From: an uncultured Bacilli bacterium
Lineage (GTDB): Bacteria; Bacillota_I; Bacilli_A; RF39; UBA660
NCBI GenBank assembly: GCA_934096035.1
Contig: CAKOKX010000001.1
Location: forward strand, 868,001-932,000
Reading direction: 5' to 3'
DNA length: 64,000 nt
Shown: piece by piece, positions 28,684 through 36,785 of the stretch
Position numbering within the stretch: position 1 is the stretch's first letter
Layout of the letters: every line of letters starts with the position of its first letter
Position numbers and translations under genes: made by a program
The notes under the pieces: generated by a model
What the model was told of the DNA's origin: nothing
The model's input: only the letters and a program-made list of their open reading frames with translations
Databases searched by the model: none

Positions 28684-28824
28684 TTAATCATTTAAAGCAA
28701 CAACATTATTATTTGTCGAGGTATCCGATAATCTACTAAACCTTAAATTTACTAGAAGTATCATACCTACTATTGCCAAGTAGAAAAATAATACTCCACT
28801 ATACTTTTTTAACACATTCATCAT
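28684..28824 (-). CDS. 46-residue membrane protein divergent from lexA (YneA-position gene)
   Basis: A short gene with one membrane segment (VLFFYLAIVGMILLVNLRF) and a polar tail. Start: an ATG after GAGGTAATGG; an ATG two codons earlier is too close to the ribosome site. It has a perfect TTGACA-17-TAGAAT promoter overlapped by a palindrome. In Bacillus and Listeria the gene divergent from lexA is yneA, an SOS-induced inhibitor of division with an N-terminal membrane segment. This product lacks the YneA LysM domain, so it may be an analogue rather than a homologue. Confidence 0.6.
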   Translation of the reverse strand: MMNVLKKYSGVLFFYLAIVGMILLVNLRFSRLSDTSTNNNVVALND

Positions 28825-28850
28825 ATCCATTACCTCGTCTTTCTGATATT

Positions 28851-28927
28851 ATTCTAATACATATATTTGTTCGTGTCAACGAATAAATAAACAATTGTTT
28901 GACTTTTTACAAATTATAGTGTAAAAT
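28851..28927. promoter_or_regulatory. Divergent SOS promoters with candidate LexA sites
   Basis: Leftward promoter: TTGACA (28874-28879) and TAGAAT (28851-28856), 17-base spacer. Rightward lexA promoter: TTGACT (28899-28904) and TAAAAT (28922-28927), 17-base spacer. TAAACAATTGTTTG (28888-28901) overlaps the lexA -35 and resembles the Bacillus LexA site (GAAC-N4-GTTC core). TTCGTGTCAACGAA (28870-28883), an inverted repeat, overlaps the leftward -35. Confidence 0.65.
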
Positions 28928-28952
28928 AATATTTAGAAAAGGAGAAACAAAT

Positions 28953-29579
28953 ATGGAAGAAAGAAAAGAACTTACTAAAAGACAAGAAGAAGTATTAAAT
29001 TATATAAAAAAATATATTGCAGAACATGGATATCCCCCAGCAGTTAGAGAAATTTGTGCTGGTGTTGGATTAAATAGCCCTGCTACTGTTTTTGTACATA
29101 TTAAAAACTTAGAATCACTCGGAGTAATAAGACAAACAAGCAATAAGTTTAGAACAATTGAATTACTCGTAGAAAATGAATACGAAGAAAAAAATGAAGA
29201 TGTAGTTAAAGTTCCTCTACTTGGAAAAATAACCGCTGGAAGCCCTATTACAGCAATCGAACAACCCGATGAATTTTTTGATTTACCATCAGCACTAATG
29301 CCAAAATCTGGAGAAGTATTTACCTTACATGTAAGTGGTGAATCAATGATTAACCGAGGTATATTTGATAATGACTATGTCATTGTAAAAAGACAACAAA
29401 ATGCTAAAAATGGTGATATTGTCGTAGCTATGACTGATGAAAATGAAGTAACATTAAAAACATTTTATAAAGAAAAAGATCATATTAGACTCCAACCTGA
29501 AAATGACACAATGGCCCCACTAATATTTGATAACATAACTATCCTTGGAATAGCAATTGGTCTTTACAGAAAGATATAA
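28953..29579 (+). CDS. lexA: SOS repressor LexA
   Basis: 208 residues. The N-terminal winged helix (TKRQEEVLNYIKKYIAEHGY and VREICAGVGLNSPATVFVHI) binds the SOS operator. The self-cleavage Ala-Gly is in GKITAGSPI near residue 94, the catalytic Ser in HVSGESMI near 130 and the Lys in EVTLKTFY near 168, so autocleavage is intact. It is autoregulated by the site upstream; a candidate operator of the same type precedes the Y-family polymerase at 44.5 kb. A terminator follows. Confidence 0.97.
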   Translation: MEERKELTKRQEEVLNYIKKYIAEHGYPPAVREICAGVGLNSPATVFVHIKNLESLGVIRQTSNKFRTIELLVENEYEEKNEDVVKVPLLGKITAGSPITAIEQPDEFFDLPSALMPKSGEVFTLHVSGESMINRGIFDNDYVIVKRQQNAKNGDIVVAMTDENEVTLKTFYKEKDHIRLQPENDTMAPLIFDNITILGIAIGLYRKI

Positions 29580-29584
29580 AAAAG

Positions 29585-29615
29585 CATCGAAGAAATCTCT
29601 TCGATGTTTTATTTT
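29585..29615 (+). terminator. Terminator after lexA
   Basis: Stem CATCGAAGA / TCTTCGATG then TTTTATTTT. Confidence 0.85.
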
Positions 29616-30769
29616 ACAAAAAATATAACATAACTTAAAAATGCAATATATAAAATTAAAACTATCCAACCATTAATCATATCCTTTTTAGTTGATTTAT
29701 TTTTAATTCCAATAGCCATCGTAGATAAATATCCGCCAATCAAACCACCAATGTGAGCACCATTATCAATACCAGGCATCATAAACCCAATAATTAAGTT
29801 AAATAATATAACTGGAATAATTTGAGTTTTTATAGCATCATTTAAATATAATCTATAATGATATCCAAAATAAAGTAATGCTCCCATTAAACCAAATATG
29901 GCTCCACTTGCACCTACTGATACAATATTAGATTCTACAAATACTAATGACATTAAACTAGCACTTATTGCACTAATCAAATAGATAAATACAAACTTGC
30001 CTTTTCCTATTAAGCCTTCAACACTAGGTCCAATAACTCTTAAAGAATACATATTAACTATTAAATGAATTAAACCAACATGTAAAAATGCACAAGTAAG
30101 AAGTCTCCATATTTCACCATTTTTAATAAGAATTATGTTATTAGCACCAAATGTAGCTAAAACATTAGCATCAAAATTAAGAAAATTATTACCATACACT
30201 CCAACGATAATATACATTATTATACAAATTAATGAAATTATATTTGTAAATATTATTTTCTTCGGAGCAAAAACATCATAAAATTTCTTATTTTCATTTT
30301 CTGTTTTTTCATTTATATCATTCGTTACATTAATAATTAGTTCTAAGCCATCATTAGTTTCCAACAAATTATCTTTAATATTTGGAAAAACTTTTGTTAT
30401 ATCATCATTTTTCTTTATATCATTTAGGCTTTCTGCCCCAATAGTTTCAATATTTTTAACATTTCCTTTATCCACTTTTTTACTTATATCTAAACAAATA
30501 TTTAAAGCATTCATTCTTAAAGACATTGTCTTCTTTTTAATTTGTTTCATTATATGTTTCATCTTAAATATATCAAATTTATACTGTTCTTCATTTATAA
30601 TTGAGTTGCAACTAATTCTAATTATACGATAAGGGCCTTCTAAATTTTCAAGCCAAATTTCATCTTTAACTCCTTGAACATTTATCGGAGCATAATTTTC
30701 TTTAGTTACAAAGTAATGAACTAAACTCATCATAACTTGATCACTTTTTCTAATCATTACATTAGACAT
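29609..30769 (-). CDS. Rhomboid family intramembrane serine protease (YqgP/GluP-like)
   Basis: 386 residues. A soluble N-terminal domain of about 175 residues is followed by seven or so membrane segments. The catalytic Ser lies in VGASGAIFGLMGA and the His in GAHIGGLIGGY, a complete dyad; HVGLIHLIVNMYSL is the conserved second-segment motif. The layout matches Bacillus GluP, which cuts membrane proteins such as the magnesium transporter MgtE. It converges with lexA, with which it shares terminator bases. Confidence 0.92.
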   Translation of the reverse strand: MSNVMIRKSDQVMMSLVHYFVTKENYAPINVQGVKDEIWLENLEGPYRIIRISCNSIINEEQYKFDIFKMKHIMKQIKKKTMSLRMNALNICLDISKKVDKGNVKNIETIGAESLNDIKKNDDITKVFPNIKDNLLETNDGLELIINVTNDINEKTENENKKFYDVFAPKKIIFTNIISLICIIMYIIVGVYGNNFLNFDANVLATFGANNIILIKNGEIWRLLTCAFLHVGLIHLIVNMYSLRVIGPSVEGLIGKGKFVFIYLISAISASLMSLVFVESNIVSVGASGAIFGLMGALLYFGYHYRLYLNDAIKTQIIPVILFNLIIGFMMPGIDNGAHIGGLIGGYLSTMAIGIKNKSTKKDMINGWIVLILYIAFLSYVIFFVK

Positions 30770-30830
30770 TTTTTCATCTCCTCGTCATAATATTTTACAA
30801 TAAATCATATTTTTAGTAAAGAGGTGTCAT

Positions 30831-31151
30831 ATGATAGAATACCTATTTTACATCATAAGTTTATTTTTAATAATGATAATATTACTTAAAATTAATAAAT
30901 TCCATTTATTTGATGAACCATTAATATTTTCAACTGCCACCAACTATTTATTAATTTTTTCTACTTCTATATTTTATTTTTATTTTAAGAACTATTTATT
31001 TAGTTTAATTAGTTCTATATTACTAATATTTTTTTCTTTTCTTTTAATCCACGATTTTAAAAGAATACTAGGTTACATTCCTTTTACATCTATACCTTTT
31101 ATAATAACAAACTTCATTACTTTAATTAATATTATAATAAATTATCAATAA
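30831..31151 (+). CDS. Small polytopic membrane protein
   Basis: 106 residues with about four hydrophobic segments that fill most of the length, rich in Ile, Leu and Phe. A good AGAGGTGT ribosome site precedes the ATG. No family is recognised. Its 3' end overlaps the 3' end of the convergent rluD gene by 20 bases. Confidence 0.6.
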   Translation: MIEYLFYIISLFLIMIILLKINKFHLFDEPLIFSTATNYLLIFSTSIFYFYFKNYLFSLISSILLIFFSFLLIHDFKRILGYIPFTSIPFIITNFITLINIIINYQ

Positions 31152-32010
31152 ATGTTTGGAATTCTTCTGGTAATTTACTATTAAATTCTAATACCTCTCC
31201 AGTTATTGGATGTTTAAATTTTAAATATGCAGAATGTAGAAATTGTCCAAAATCTGTACAAGCTTTATTAGAATAAACTGGATCATTATGAACTGGATAT
31301 CCAATATAAGCTAGATGAACTCTAATTTGATGTGTCCTTCCAGTCTCTAAAACCAATTTAACTAATGTATAATCTTTATATTTTTTTATTACTTCTAAAT
31401 TAGTTATTGCTTTTTTACCATCTTTACATACTTCCATTTTATCAAAATATTGTTTACTTCTTCCAATCGGAGCATCGATAATAGCTTTTTCTTGAGGAAA
31501 TACTCCATCAAGTAGAGCAATATACTCTCTATGAATTCTTTTATTTTTAAAGTCATCGGCTAGCAATTCATGAGCTTTATCATCTTTAGCCACTATCATT
31601 AAGCCACTTGTATCTTTATCTAATCTATGAACTATCCCAGGTCTAAATTCTTCCCCTTTACTTAATGTTTTATTATAGTAAAGTAAACCATTTACTAATG
31701 TATCATTACTATTACCCGCACCAGGATGAACAACAACCCCACTATCTTTATTTATAACCATTAAATATTCATCTTCATAAACAATATCAATATCCATTTT
31801 AGTAGCTTCTAAATTCATTTCTTTAACAAAACCATCTTTAATTAATATTACATCATTATCTTTAACCTTATATGATGCTTTAATACTTTTACCATTAACT
31901 AAGATATATTCTTCTGCTATCATCTTAGTTATTGTTTCTCTACTATAATCTGTTTTACTAGCTAAATATTTATCTATTCTTACATTTTCTTCATCTACTA
32001 TTACTTCCAT
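31132..32010 (-). CDS. rluD: RluA/RluD family 23S rRNA pseudouridine synthase
   Basis: 292 residues from the ATG after GGGAGAAG. An S4-like N-terminal domain (RIDKYLASKTDYSRETI) precedes the catalytic domain, with the active-site Asp in HRLDKDTSG and the RTHQIRVHL motif. In Bacillus the same gene (ylyB) directly follows lspA, as here. It overlaps the lspA 3' end by 20 bases. Confidence 0.93.
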   Translation of the reverse strand: MEVIVDEENVRIDKYLASKTDYSRETITKMIAEEYILVNGKSIKASYKVKDNDVILIKDGFVKEMNLEATKMDIDIVYEDEYLMVINKDSGVVVHPGAGNSNDTLVNGLLYYNKTLSKGEEFRPGIVHRLDKDTSGLMIVAKDDKAHELLADDFKNKRIHREYIALLDGVFPQEKAIIDAPIGRSKQYFDKMEVCKDGKKAITNLEVIKKYKDYTLVKLVLETGRTHQIRVHLAYIGYPVHNDPVYSNKACTDFGQFLHSAYLKFKHPITGEVLEFNSKLPEEFQTFIDNLL

Positions 32011-32461
32011 ATTTATCTTCTCCCTTAAATATTGCATATATAATAAGGATAAAACCCACTACCAATGCTACATCTGCCAAATTAAACACTGGATATTCAT
32101 ATCCACCAATATAAAATTTCAAATAATCTATTACATAACCATTCACTATTCTATCAAATAGATTCCCTAAAAGTCCTCCATAAACAAGACTAAATGCTAC
32201 TATATTTCTTCTATTATCCACGAAGTTTTTTTGATATATTATCAAAAAAATAAATGATATTACTGCAACGCCAATAAGTAAAAATCTTGCACCTTCAAAA
32301 GTACTCCAAGCTGCTCCATCATTATACACTTTCGTAATATAGAAAAACTTTGGAATAATACTTTTTAAAGCACCATAATAAAACGACTTATCAACTATAT
32401 ATTTAATAAGTATATCAAATAAAAAAACAATAATAGCAATCAATAAACTTTTTTTCTTCAT
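31991..32461 (-). CDS. lspA: Lipoprotein signal peptidase
   Basis: 156 residues with four membrane segments. The aspartyl protease pair is seen in LFDRIVNG and FNLADVAL, with the VYNDGAAWS motif between the first two segments. It cuts prolipoproteins before the lipidated Cys; GerAC in this window is a likely substrate. Overlaps rluD downstream. Confidence 0.95.
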   Translation of the reverse strand: MKKKSLLIAIIVFLFDILIKYIVDKSFYYGALKSIIPKFFYITKVYNDGAAWSTFEGARFLLIGVAVISFIFLIIYQKNFVDNRRNIVAFSLVYGGLLGNLFDRIVNGYVIDYLKFYIGGYEYPVFNLADVALVVGFILIIYAIFKGEDKYGSNSR

Positions 32462-32482
32462 GCTATTATTTTATCACAAATT

Positions 32483-32704
32483 TTATTTATTTACTAGTAT
32501 ACAATCAGTACCTATCTTTGTAATATCAGAAAATGTAAAACTAAACTCTGAATTTTTTAACATTTTTCTAAACAATTTTTTATTTTCAGCTACTAAACTT
32601 ATTACTTTTCCTTCACTATTTACTTCCGCATCTACTATTCTCCCCAAATTAACTCCTGTATTTACGCTTATAATATCTTTATTTTGAAGTTCACTTAAAT
32701 ACAT
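32483..32704 (-). CDS. ylmC: YlmC/YmxH family PRC-barrel protein
   Basis: 73 residues forming one PRC-barrel-like domain: LQNKDIISVNTGVNLGRIVDAEV near the start, then SLVAENKKLFRKML. Family members are found in spore formers, and in Bacillus ylmC lies shortly after sigG. Here it follows sigG by 24 bases. Function unknown. Confidence 0.85.
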   Translation of the reverse strand: MYLSELQNKDIISVNTGVNLGRIVDAEVNSEGKVISLVAENKKLFRKMLKNSEFSFTFSDITKIGTDCILVNK

Positions 32705-32728
32705 AATCCACCCCTTAAATTATATGAT

Positions 32729-33505
32729 TCATTTTATTAATTTACGAACATTTTCAATAGCACTTTTCTCTAGTCTTGATACTTGTGCTTGACTAATGCC
32801 TAATTCATCTGCTATTTCCATTTGCGTTTTTCCCACCATAAATCGTTGTAATAGAATATTTTTTTCTCTTTCTTTAATTTTTAAAAGGGCTCTTCTTAAA
32901 GAAATAATCATATCTTTATCACTATTTTTATCTTTAGTATCAGCAATTTGATCAAATAAATATATTGTATCTCCACCATCATTATAAATTGGTTCAAAAA
33001 TACTTGCAGGATCTCTCATGGCATCCATTGCATAGCTAATTAAGTATTCAGGAATATTAAGTTCTTTTGAAATAACTGAAGGTGGTGCATCAACTCCATG
33101 TTCACTTAAATATTTATCTTTAAATTTAATAATTTGATAAGCTAAGTCTTTTGTACTTCTACTTACTCTAACTGCAGTATTGTCTCTCAAATACCTTTTA
33201 ATCTCTCCGATAATGAGAGGTACCGCATATGTAGATAGCTTTAGTCCATAAGATAAATCAAAATTATCAATTGCTTTAATAAGACCAATAACACCAACCT
33301 GAAATAAATCATCCAAATTGACATTTCCTTTATTAAAAGTTCTAAGGATACTTAAAACTAGTTTCAAATTACCATTTATAAGTCTATCTTTAGCATCTAA
33401 ATTTCCATTTTGATATTCTACAAACAACTTAGTCATCTCTTCATTACTTAAAACTTCAATCTCACTTGTATTAATTCCTGTTATATCCACTTTATATTTT
33501 GCCAT
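32729..33505 (-). CDS. sigG: Forespore RNA polymerase sigma factor SigG
   Basis: 258 residues, normal for SigG. Region 2 has DLFQVGVIGLIKAIDNFDLS then KLSTYAVPLIIGEIKRYLRD. The SigG-like block DPASIFEPIYNDGGDTIYL follows, and region 4 ends QMEIADELGISQAQVSRLEK. The N-terminus (KVDITGINTS) also matches SigG rather than SigF. It drives late forespore genes, probably including gerA and ku-ligD here. A hairpin covering its ribosome site (33512-33541) may limit translation. Followed by ylmC, lspA and rluD. Confidence 0.95.
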   Translation of the reverse strand: MAKYKVDITGINTSEIEVLSNEEMTKLFVEYQNGNLDAKDRLINGNLKLVLSILRTFNKGNVNLDDLFQVGVIGLIKAIDNFDLSYGLKLSTYAVPLIIGEIKRYLRDNTAVRVSRSTKDLAYQIIKFKDKYLSEHGVDAPPSVISKELNIPEYLISYAMDAMRDPASIFEPIYNDGGDTIYLFDQIADTKDKNSDKDMIISLRRALLKIKEREKNILLQRFMVGKTQMEIADELGISQAQVSRLEKSAIENVRKLIK

Positions 33506-33511
33506 AATAAA

Positions 33512-33541
33512 AGTCCTTTCCCATTATTTATGGCAAGGACT
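33512..33541 (-). promoter_or_regulatory. Hairpin over the sigG ribosome-binding site
   Basis: On the minus strand AGTCCTT and AAGGACT form a 7-bp stem, extended by CCAT / ATGG after a small internal bulge, with a 5-base loop. The Shine-Dalgarno AAAGGA lies in the 3' arm, eight bases before the ATG. It could also act as a weak terminator for the upstream Nudix gene, since TTTT follows. Confidence 0.6.
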
Positions 33542-33549
33542 CCTAAATT

Positions 33550-34065
33550 TTATACATAAGTTTTACTAAAATACTCTAATACTTCTAGCATTTCATGTGT
33601 AATTCCATTCGTATCACCAGACATATCCATTTTTTCTCTCAATACTTCATTTACTATATTTAAAGGTATATATCTTAAAGTAAAATTTCCATCTATTTCT
33701 TCTTCTGTATAATTAGTATTTTTTAAATCAGGTACTCTATCATCTCTTATTATAAAATAATAAATAATTATTTTTGTATTTATATTTTCTTTAGGATAAT
33801 CTTTATAATATGCATTACGCACCACAAACGGTTCTAAATTACTTGTATCAAACACTAGCCCCGTCTCCTCTTTAAGTTCCCTTTCGAGTCCCAAAAGTAA
33901 ACTTTCTCCAGATTCAATATGTCCACCTGGAAATTGATATTCCGAATGTGAATGTCCAAGCAAAATTTTATTATCACTAGTTATAATTAAAGCTTTTACT
34001 CTAGTAATAACATTATTTACTTCTGATTCTTTTATATTGCTTTTATTTTTTATTAATTCTATCAT
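33550..34065 (-). CDS. Nudix hydrolase
   Basis: 171 residues from the ATG after AAAGGTG; the longer frame upstream crosses the promoter and the start of the divergent gene. The Nudix box is complete: GGHIESGESLLLGLE then RELKEETGL. The substrate cannot be told. A promoter TTGTCA-18-TACAAT on the minus strand lies about 12 bases upstream. It is upstream of sigG, separated by the hairpin. Confidence 0.85.
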   Translation of the reverse strand: MIELIKNKSNIKESEVNNVITRVKALIITSDNKILLGHSHSEYQFPGGHIESGESLLLGLERELKEETGLVFDTSNLEPFVVRNAYYKDYPKENINTKIIIYYFIIRDDRVPDLKNTNYTEEEIDGNFTLRYIPLNIVNEVLREKMDMSGDTNGITHEMLEVLEYFSKTYV

Positions 34066-34170
34066 AATAACACCTTTTACATTGTAACACAATTCTACAT
34101 TTTTTGACAAATTTTTATTGTAATATTTTTTTAGATTTGATAATATATTAATAGAAAGGAGCTTTATATT

Positions 34171-34611
34171 ATGTACGATTATGATTATATGACAGGTCAA
34201 ACTGCAAAAGCTGCTGCAAATGTTGCCGGAACTCTAGTTTGGACAATTATTGCTATAGTTATTGCTATTGCAGCTGGTATTATGGTTTACTTTATGTTTG
34301 TTAAAAGCGATAAACCTGTAAGTAGCAGTTTACAAAAATTAAGAGATTTATTAGACTTTAAGACAATGTTAATTGAACCTATTTTAAAAGTAGTTTATAT
34401 TACTCTAACTATTTTTATTGTTTTATTCTCATTTGGATTAATATCTACTAGCTTTGTAGCATTCTTAATGACATTAATCTTTGGACCACTAATTATAAGA
34501 ATCACATATGAATTAATGATGATTAATATAATGATTTGGAAAAATACTAAAGAAATTAATGAAAACATTAAACCAAAGAATGCAAAAAAAGAAACAAAAA
34601 CTGAAGAATAA
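34171..34611 (+). CDS. DUF4282 family membrane protein
   Basis: 146 residues. Three membrane segments (WTIIAIVIAIAAGIMVYFM; VVYITLTIFIVLFSFGLI; VAFLMTLIFGPLIIRITY) followed by MMINIMIWKNTKEIN, the DUF4282 signature end. Function unknown. GAAAGGAG precedes the ATG, and a TTGTAA-17-TAATAT promoter lies upstream. A very clean terminator follows. Confidence 0.75.
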   Translation: MYDYDYMTGQTAKAAANVAGTLVWTIIAIVIAIAAGIMVYFMFVKSDKPVSSSLQKLRDLLDFKTMLIEPILKVVYITLTIFIVLFSFGLISTSFVAFLMTLIFGPLIIRITYELMMINIMIWKNTKEINENIKPKNAKKETKTEE

Positions 34612-34632
34612 GTCGCAAGACTTATTTTTTTT
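34607..34632 (+). terminator. Terminator after the DUF4282 gene
   Basis: Stem AATAAGTC / GACTTATT with a GCAA loop, then a T-run. Confidence 0.9.
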
Positions 34633-34638
34633 GTCAAC

Positions 34639-34660
34639 AAAAAAAAGAGCCTATGCTCTT
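34639..34660 (-). terminator. Terminator after efp
   Basis: Stem AAGAGC / GCTCTT with a T-run on the minus strand. It overlaps the last codons of efp. Confidence 0.8.
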
Positions 34661-35211
34661 CCAGAATATTTTCCATCTTTAGTTGAAATAATAATTTTTT
34701 CTCCTTCATTTATAAATAATGGAACTTTTACAACATAGCCAGTTTCAATCTTAGCATCTTTACTTGCATTAGTTGCAGTATTACCTTTAACTGCTGGTTC
34801 TGTTTCAATAACTTCATATTCAACTTTTTCAGGTAATGTAATACCAATTATTTCTCCATCATAATTATCAATATCAATTTCTAAACCTTCTTTAATGAAA
34901 TTAACATTGTCTCCTAAAACAGATGCAGGAAGTTCAATTTGTTCATAAGTAGAATTATTCATAAACACATAGGTGTCTCCCATTTGATATAAATAACCGG
35001 CTTTTACTTTTTCAATATGAGCTTTAGTTATCTTAATATTGGTATTAAATGTATCTTCAGTAACTGCTCCAGTTCTTAAATTTCTTCTTTTAATTCTAAC
35101 AAAAGCAGGCCCTTTTCCAGGTTTTACATGTTGAAATTCAACAATAGTATATAAATTACCATCCATGATAATTGTCATACCATTCTTGATATCATTAATA
35201 TTAATATCCAT
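34651..35211 (-). CDS. efp: Elongation factor P
   Basis: 186 residues, three beta-barrel domains. The ribosome-contacting loop is KPGKGPAF with Lys near position 32, the residue that is modified in many species (5-aminopentanol in Bacillus). The second domain signature YVFMNNSTYEQIEL and the C-terminal GEKIIISTKDGKYSGRA are present. It relieves stalling at proline runs. It follows rpmG by 18 bases, probably in one transcript. Confidence 0.97.
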   Translation of the reverse strand: MDININDIKNGMTIIMDGNLYTIVEFQHVKPGKGPAFVRIKRRNLRTGAVTEDTFNTNIKITKAHIEKVKAGYLYQMGDTYVFMNNSTYEQIELPASVLGDNVNFIKEGLEIDIDNYDGEIIGITLPEKVEYEVIETEPAVKGNTATNASKDAKIETGYVVKVPLFINEGEKIIISTKDGKYSGRA

Positions 35212-35229
35212 ATTTAATCCTCTTTTCTA

Positions 35230-35394
35230 TTATTTTTTTTCTTTAGCAGCTACTGTCTTTCTACATTTTGGGCAGTATCTATTTAATTCAAGACGGTCTG
35301 GAGTATTCTTTTTATTTTTACTAACTGGGCGTAATTCAAAACCACAAACAGAACATCTCATAGTTACTTCACTACGATTTTCTTTTTTTGCCAT
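35230..35394 (-). CDS. rpmG: Ribosomal protein L33, zinc-binding form
   Basis: 54 residues, too short for most ORF cut-offs. The core KNKKNTPDRLELNRYCPKC matches L33. Two Cys pairs (CSVC and CPKC) show the zinc-binding, so-called C+ version. A GAGGAATAATT ribosome region precedes the ATG. Position before efp suggests coexpression. Confidence 0.93.
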   Translation of the reverse strand: MAKKENRSEVTMRCSVCGFELRPVSKNKKNTPDRLELNRYCPKCRKTVAAKEKK

Positions 35395-35507
35395 AATTAT
35401 TCCTCCTCACTTAAATAATCTTTATTAATTATACCAAAATTCTAGCATTTTTCAACTAATTTAGATAATATTTTCTATTTTTATTAACTTTTTATTTATA
35501 ATATAAT

Positions 35508-36392
35508 TTATTTTTCTTCTAATTCTATCTTTTCTTTTAACTTTTGTATTTTCTCTAAATCTAATTTAGTTACATCACTAATAAGATTTGTATCCATATT
35601 TTTTCTCAACATATTAACTGCGGTGTTTTCGATTCCCTCTTCTATACCTTTTTCAATTCCTTTATTTAAATATTCTTTTTTTAGTGAATTTTCATATACT
35701 TTTTCATTTTTCTCATAATCCCAAACAAATTTAAAATCACTATTTAACTTAGTCAACTTTTCCACACACTCCTTAACATCCGAATCATTAACTGCTTTGC
35801 TATATGCTAATATATCTTCTTTTGTTTTTAATGCAAATAGTACTGGCAACGATCCTTTCATATTTCTTTTAGCAACATTATCATACCAAATTTTTCCAAA
35901 TTTATCAAGATTTACATGTATTAATTTTATATTTTTTAAAAACAATTCATAATTTTTCCCACTATATTCATCTAATATTTCACATAAACCATATTTATTT
36001 GGCATTCCATAATTAAATTGTATCTGAATAAATTCTGTTTTTTCATCATAATCTTCTCCAGCATTTATTACTTGCGAATAAAATGAGAAAAAATAACTTT
36101 TATTCCTCATCTTAGTTGATTCTTCCCATGCCGTGTTTACTTCCATATGAACATACTTACCATCACACTCTACTAAAAAATCTAATCTTTTGGCCCTCTC
36201 GATTGCTTTTTGCACTGGCAGTTCCGTAGGAAGCAGTCTTATTACTTTAATCTTTAACCCACACGCATCATTAATCAACCTCTCAAACAAATGAAAATCA
36301 TTATTTTTTATAACAACCTCATCCAATAATATTGTTTTAATAATTTTATCTTTACTAAACAATAAAAACTCATGTTCTTTTACTTTATTCAT
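35508..36392 (-). CDS. Rpn/PDDEXK_2 family nuclease
   Basis: 294 residues from the ATG after AAGAAGGATG. The nuclease core has AKRLDFLVECDGKYVHMEV, with the Asp and Glu of a PD-(D/E)XK site, and an upstream helix DEVVIKNNDFHLFERL. The C-terminus holds a helical tail (KGIEKGIEEGIENTA). It lies immediately downstream of the diversity-generating cassette and is separated from it by about 150 AT-rich bases. A connection with the retroelement is possible but not shown. Distant relative at 17302-18135. Confidence 0.75.
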   Translation of the reverse strand: MNKVKEHEFLLFSKDKIIKTILLDEVVIKNNDFHLFERLINDACGLKIKVIRLLPTELPVQKAIERAKRLDFLVECDGKYVHMEVNTAWEESTKMRNKSYFFSFYSQVINAGEDYDEKTEFIQIQFNYGMPNKYGLCEILDEYSGKNYELFLKNIKLIHVNLDKFGKIWYDNVAKRNMKGSLPVLFALKTKEDILAYSKAVNDSDVKECVEKLTKLNSDFKFVWDYEKNEKVYENSLKKEYLNKGIEKGIEEGIENTAVNMLRKNMDTNLISDVTKLDLEKIQKLKEKIELEEK

Positions 36393-36539
36393 ATCCACAT
36401 CCTTCTTCACCTTTATTAACCCCAATTTACACTTTTCTTTTTTTACTTTAATATTTTTTCATAATCAAATTTCTCCCTTCACTTAATATATTTCCTTTTT
36501 TTATTTTTTTTGCGCTTTTCTCATAAAAAAAACAACAAT

Positions 36540-36785
36540 TTACATTTTTTTGTAAATTAATTGTTTAATCCAAAATTTTAACAAATATTTATAATACTTA
36601 TTATTACTAACTTTATTTACTAAAACATTAAAATCATGTTTTACAACAATAAAACTTATATCTCTGTTATCTATATATTTCATTAATTCATTATCTATAT
36701 TAAGACTCATATACTTTCCTTTAATTTCAAATATTATTACATAATCCTTATATAATCTTTTAAAAAATATATATTTATTTTTCAT
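36540..36785 (-). CDS. Small basic protein coupled to the DGR reverse transcriptase
   Basis: 81 residues. Its ATG overlaps the last codons of the reverse transcriptase by 11 bases and no clear ribosome site is present, so translation would depend on coupling. The sequence has alternating beta-like (YVIIFEIKGKYMSL, ISFIVVKHDFNVLV) and helical parts, and a basic C-terminus. No known DGR accessory family is recognised. It is either a new accessory gene or a chance frame; its position and coherent composition favour a gene. Confidence 0.5.
   Translation of the reverse strand: MKNKYIFFKRLYKDYVIIFEIKGKYMSLNIDNELMKYIDNRDISFIVVKHDFNVLVNKVSNNKYYKYLLKFWIKQLIYKKM

Noticed and set aside
34395..34709. 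Minus-strand ORF between efp and the DUF4282 gene
   Set aside because: It runs through two clear terminators and is antisense to a supported gene.
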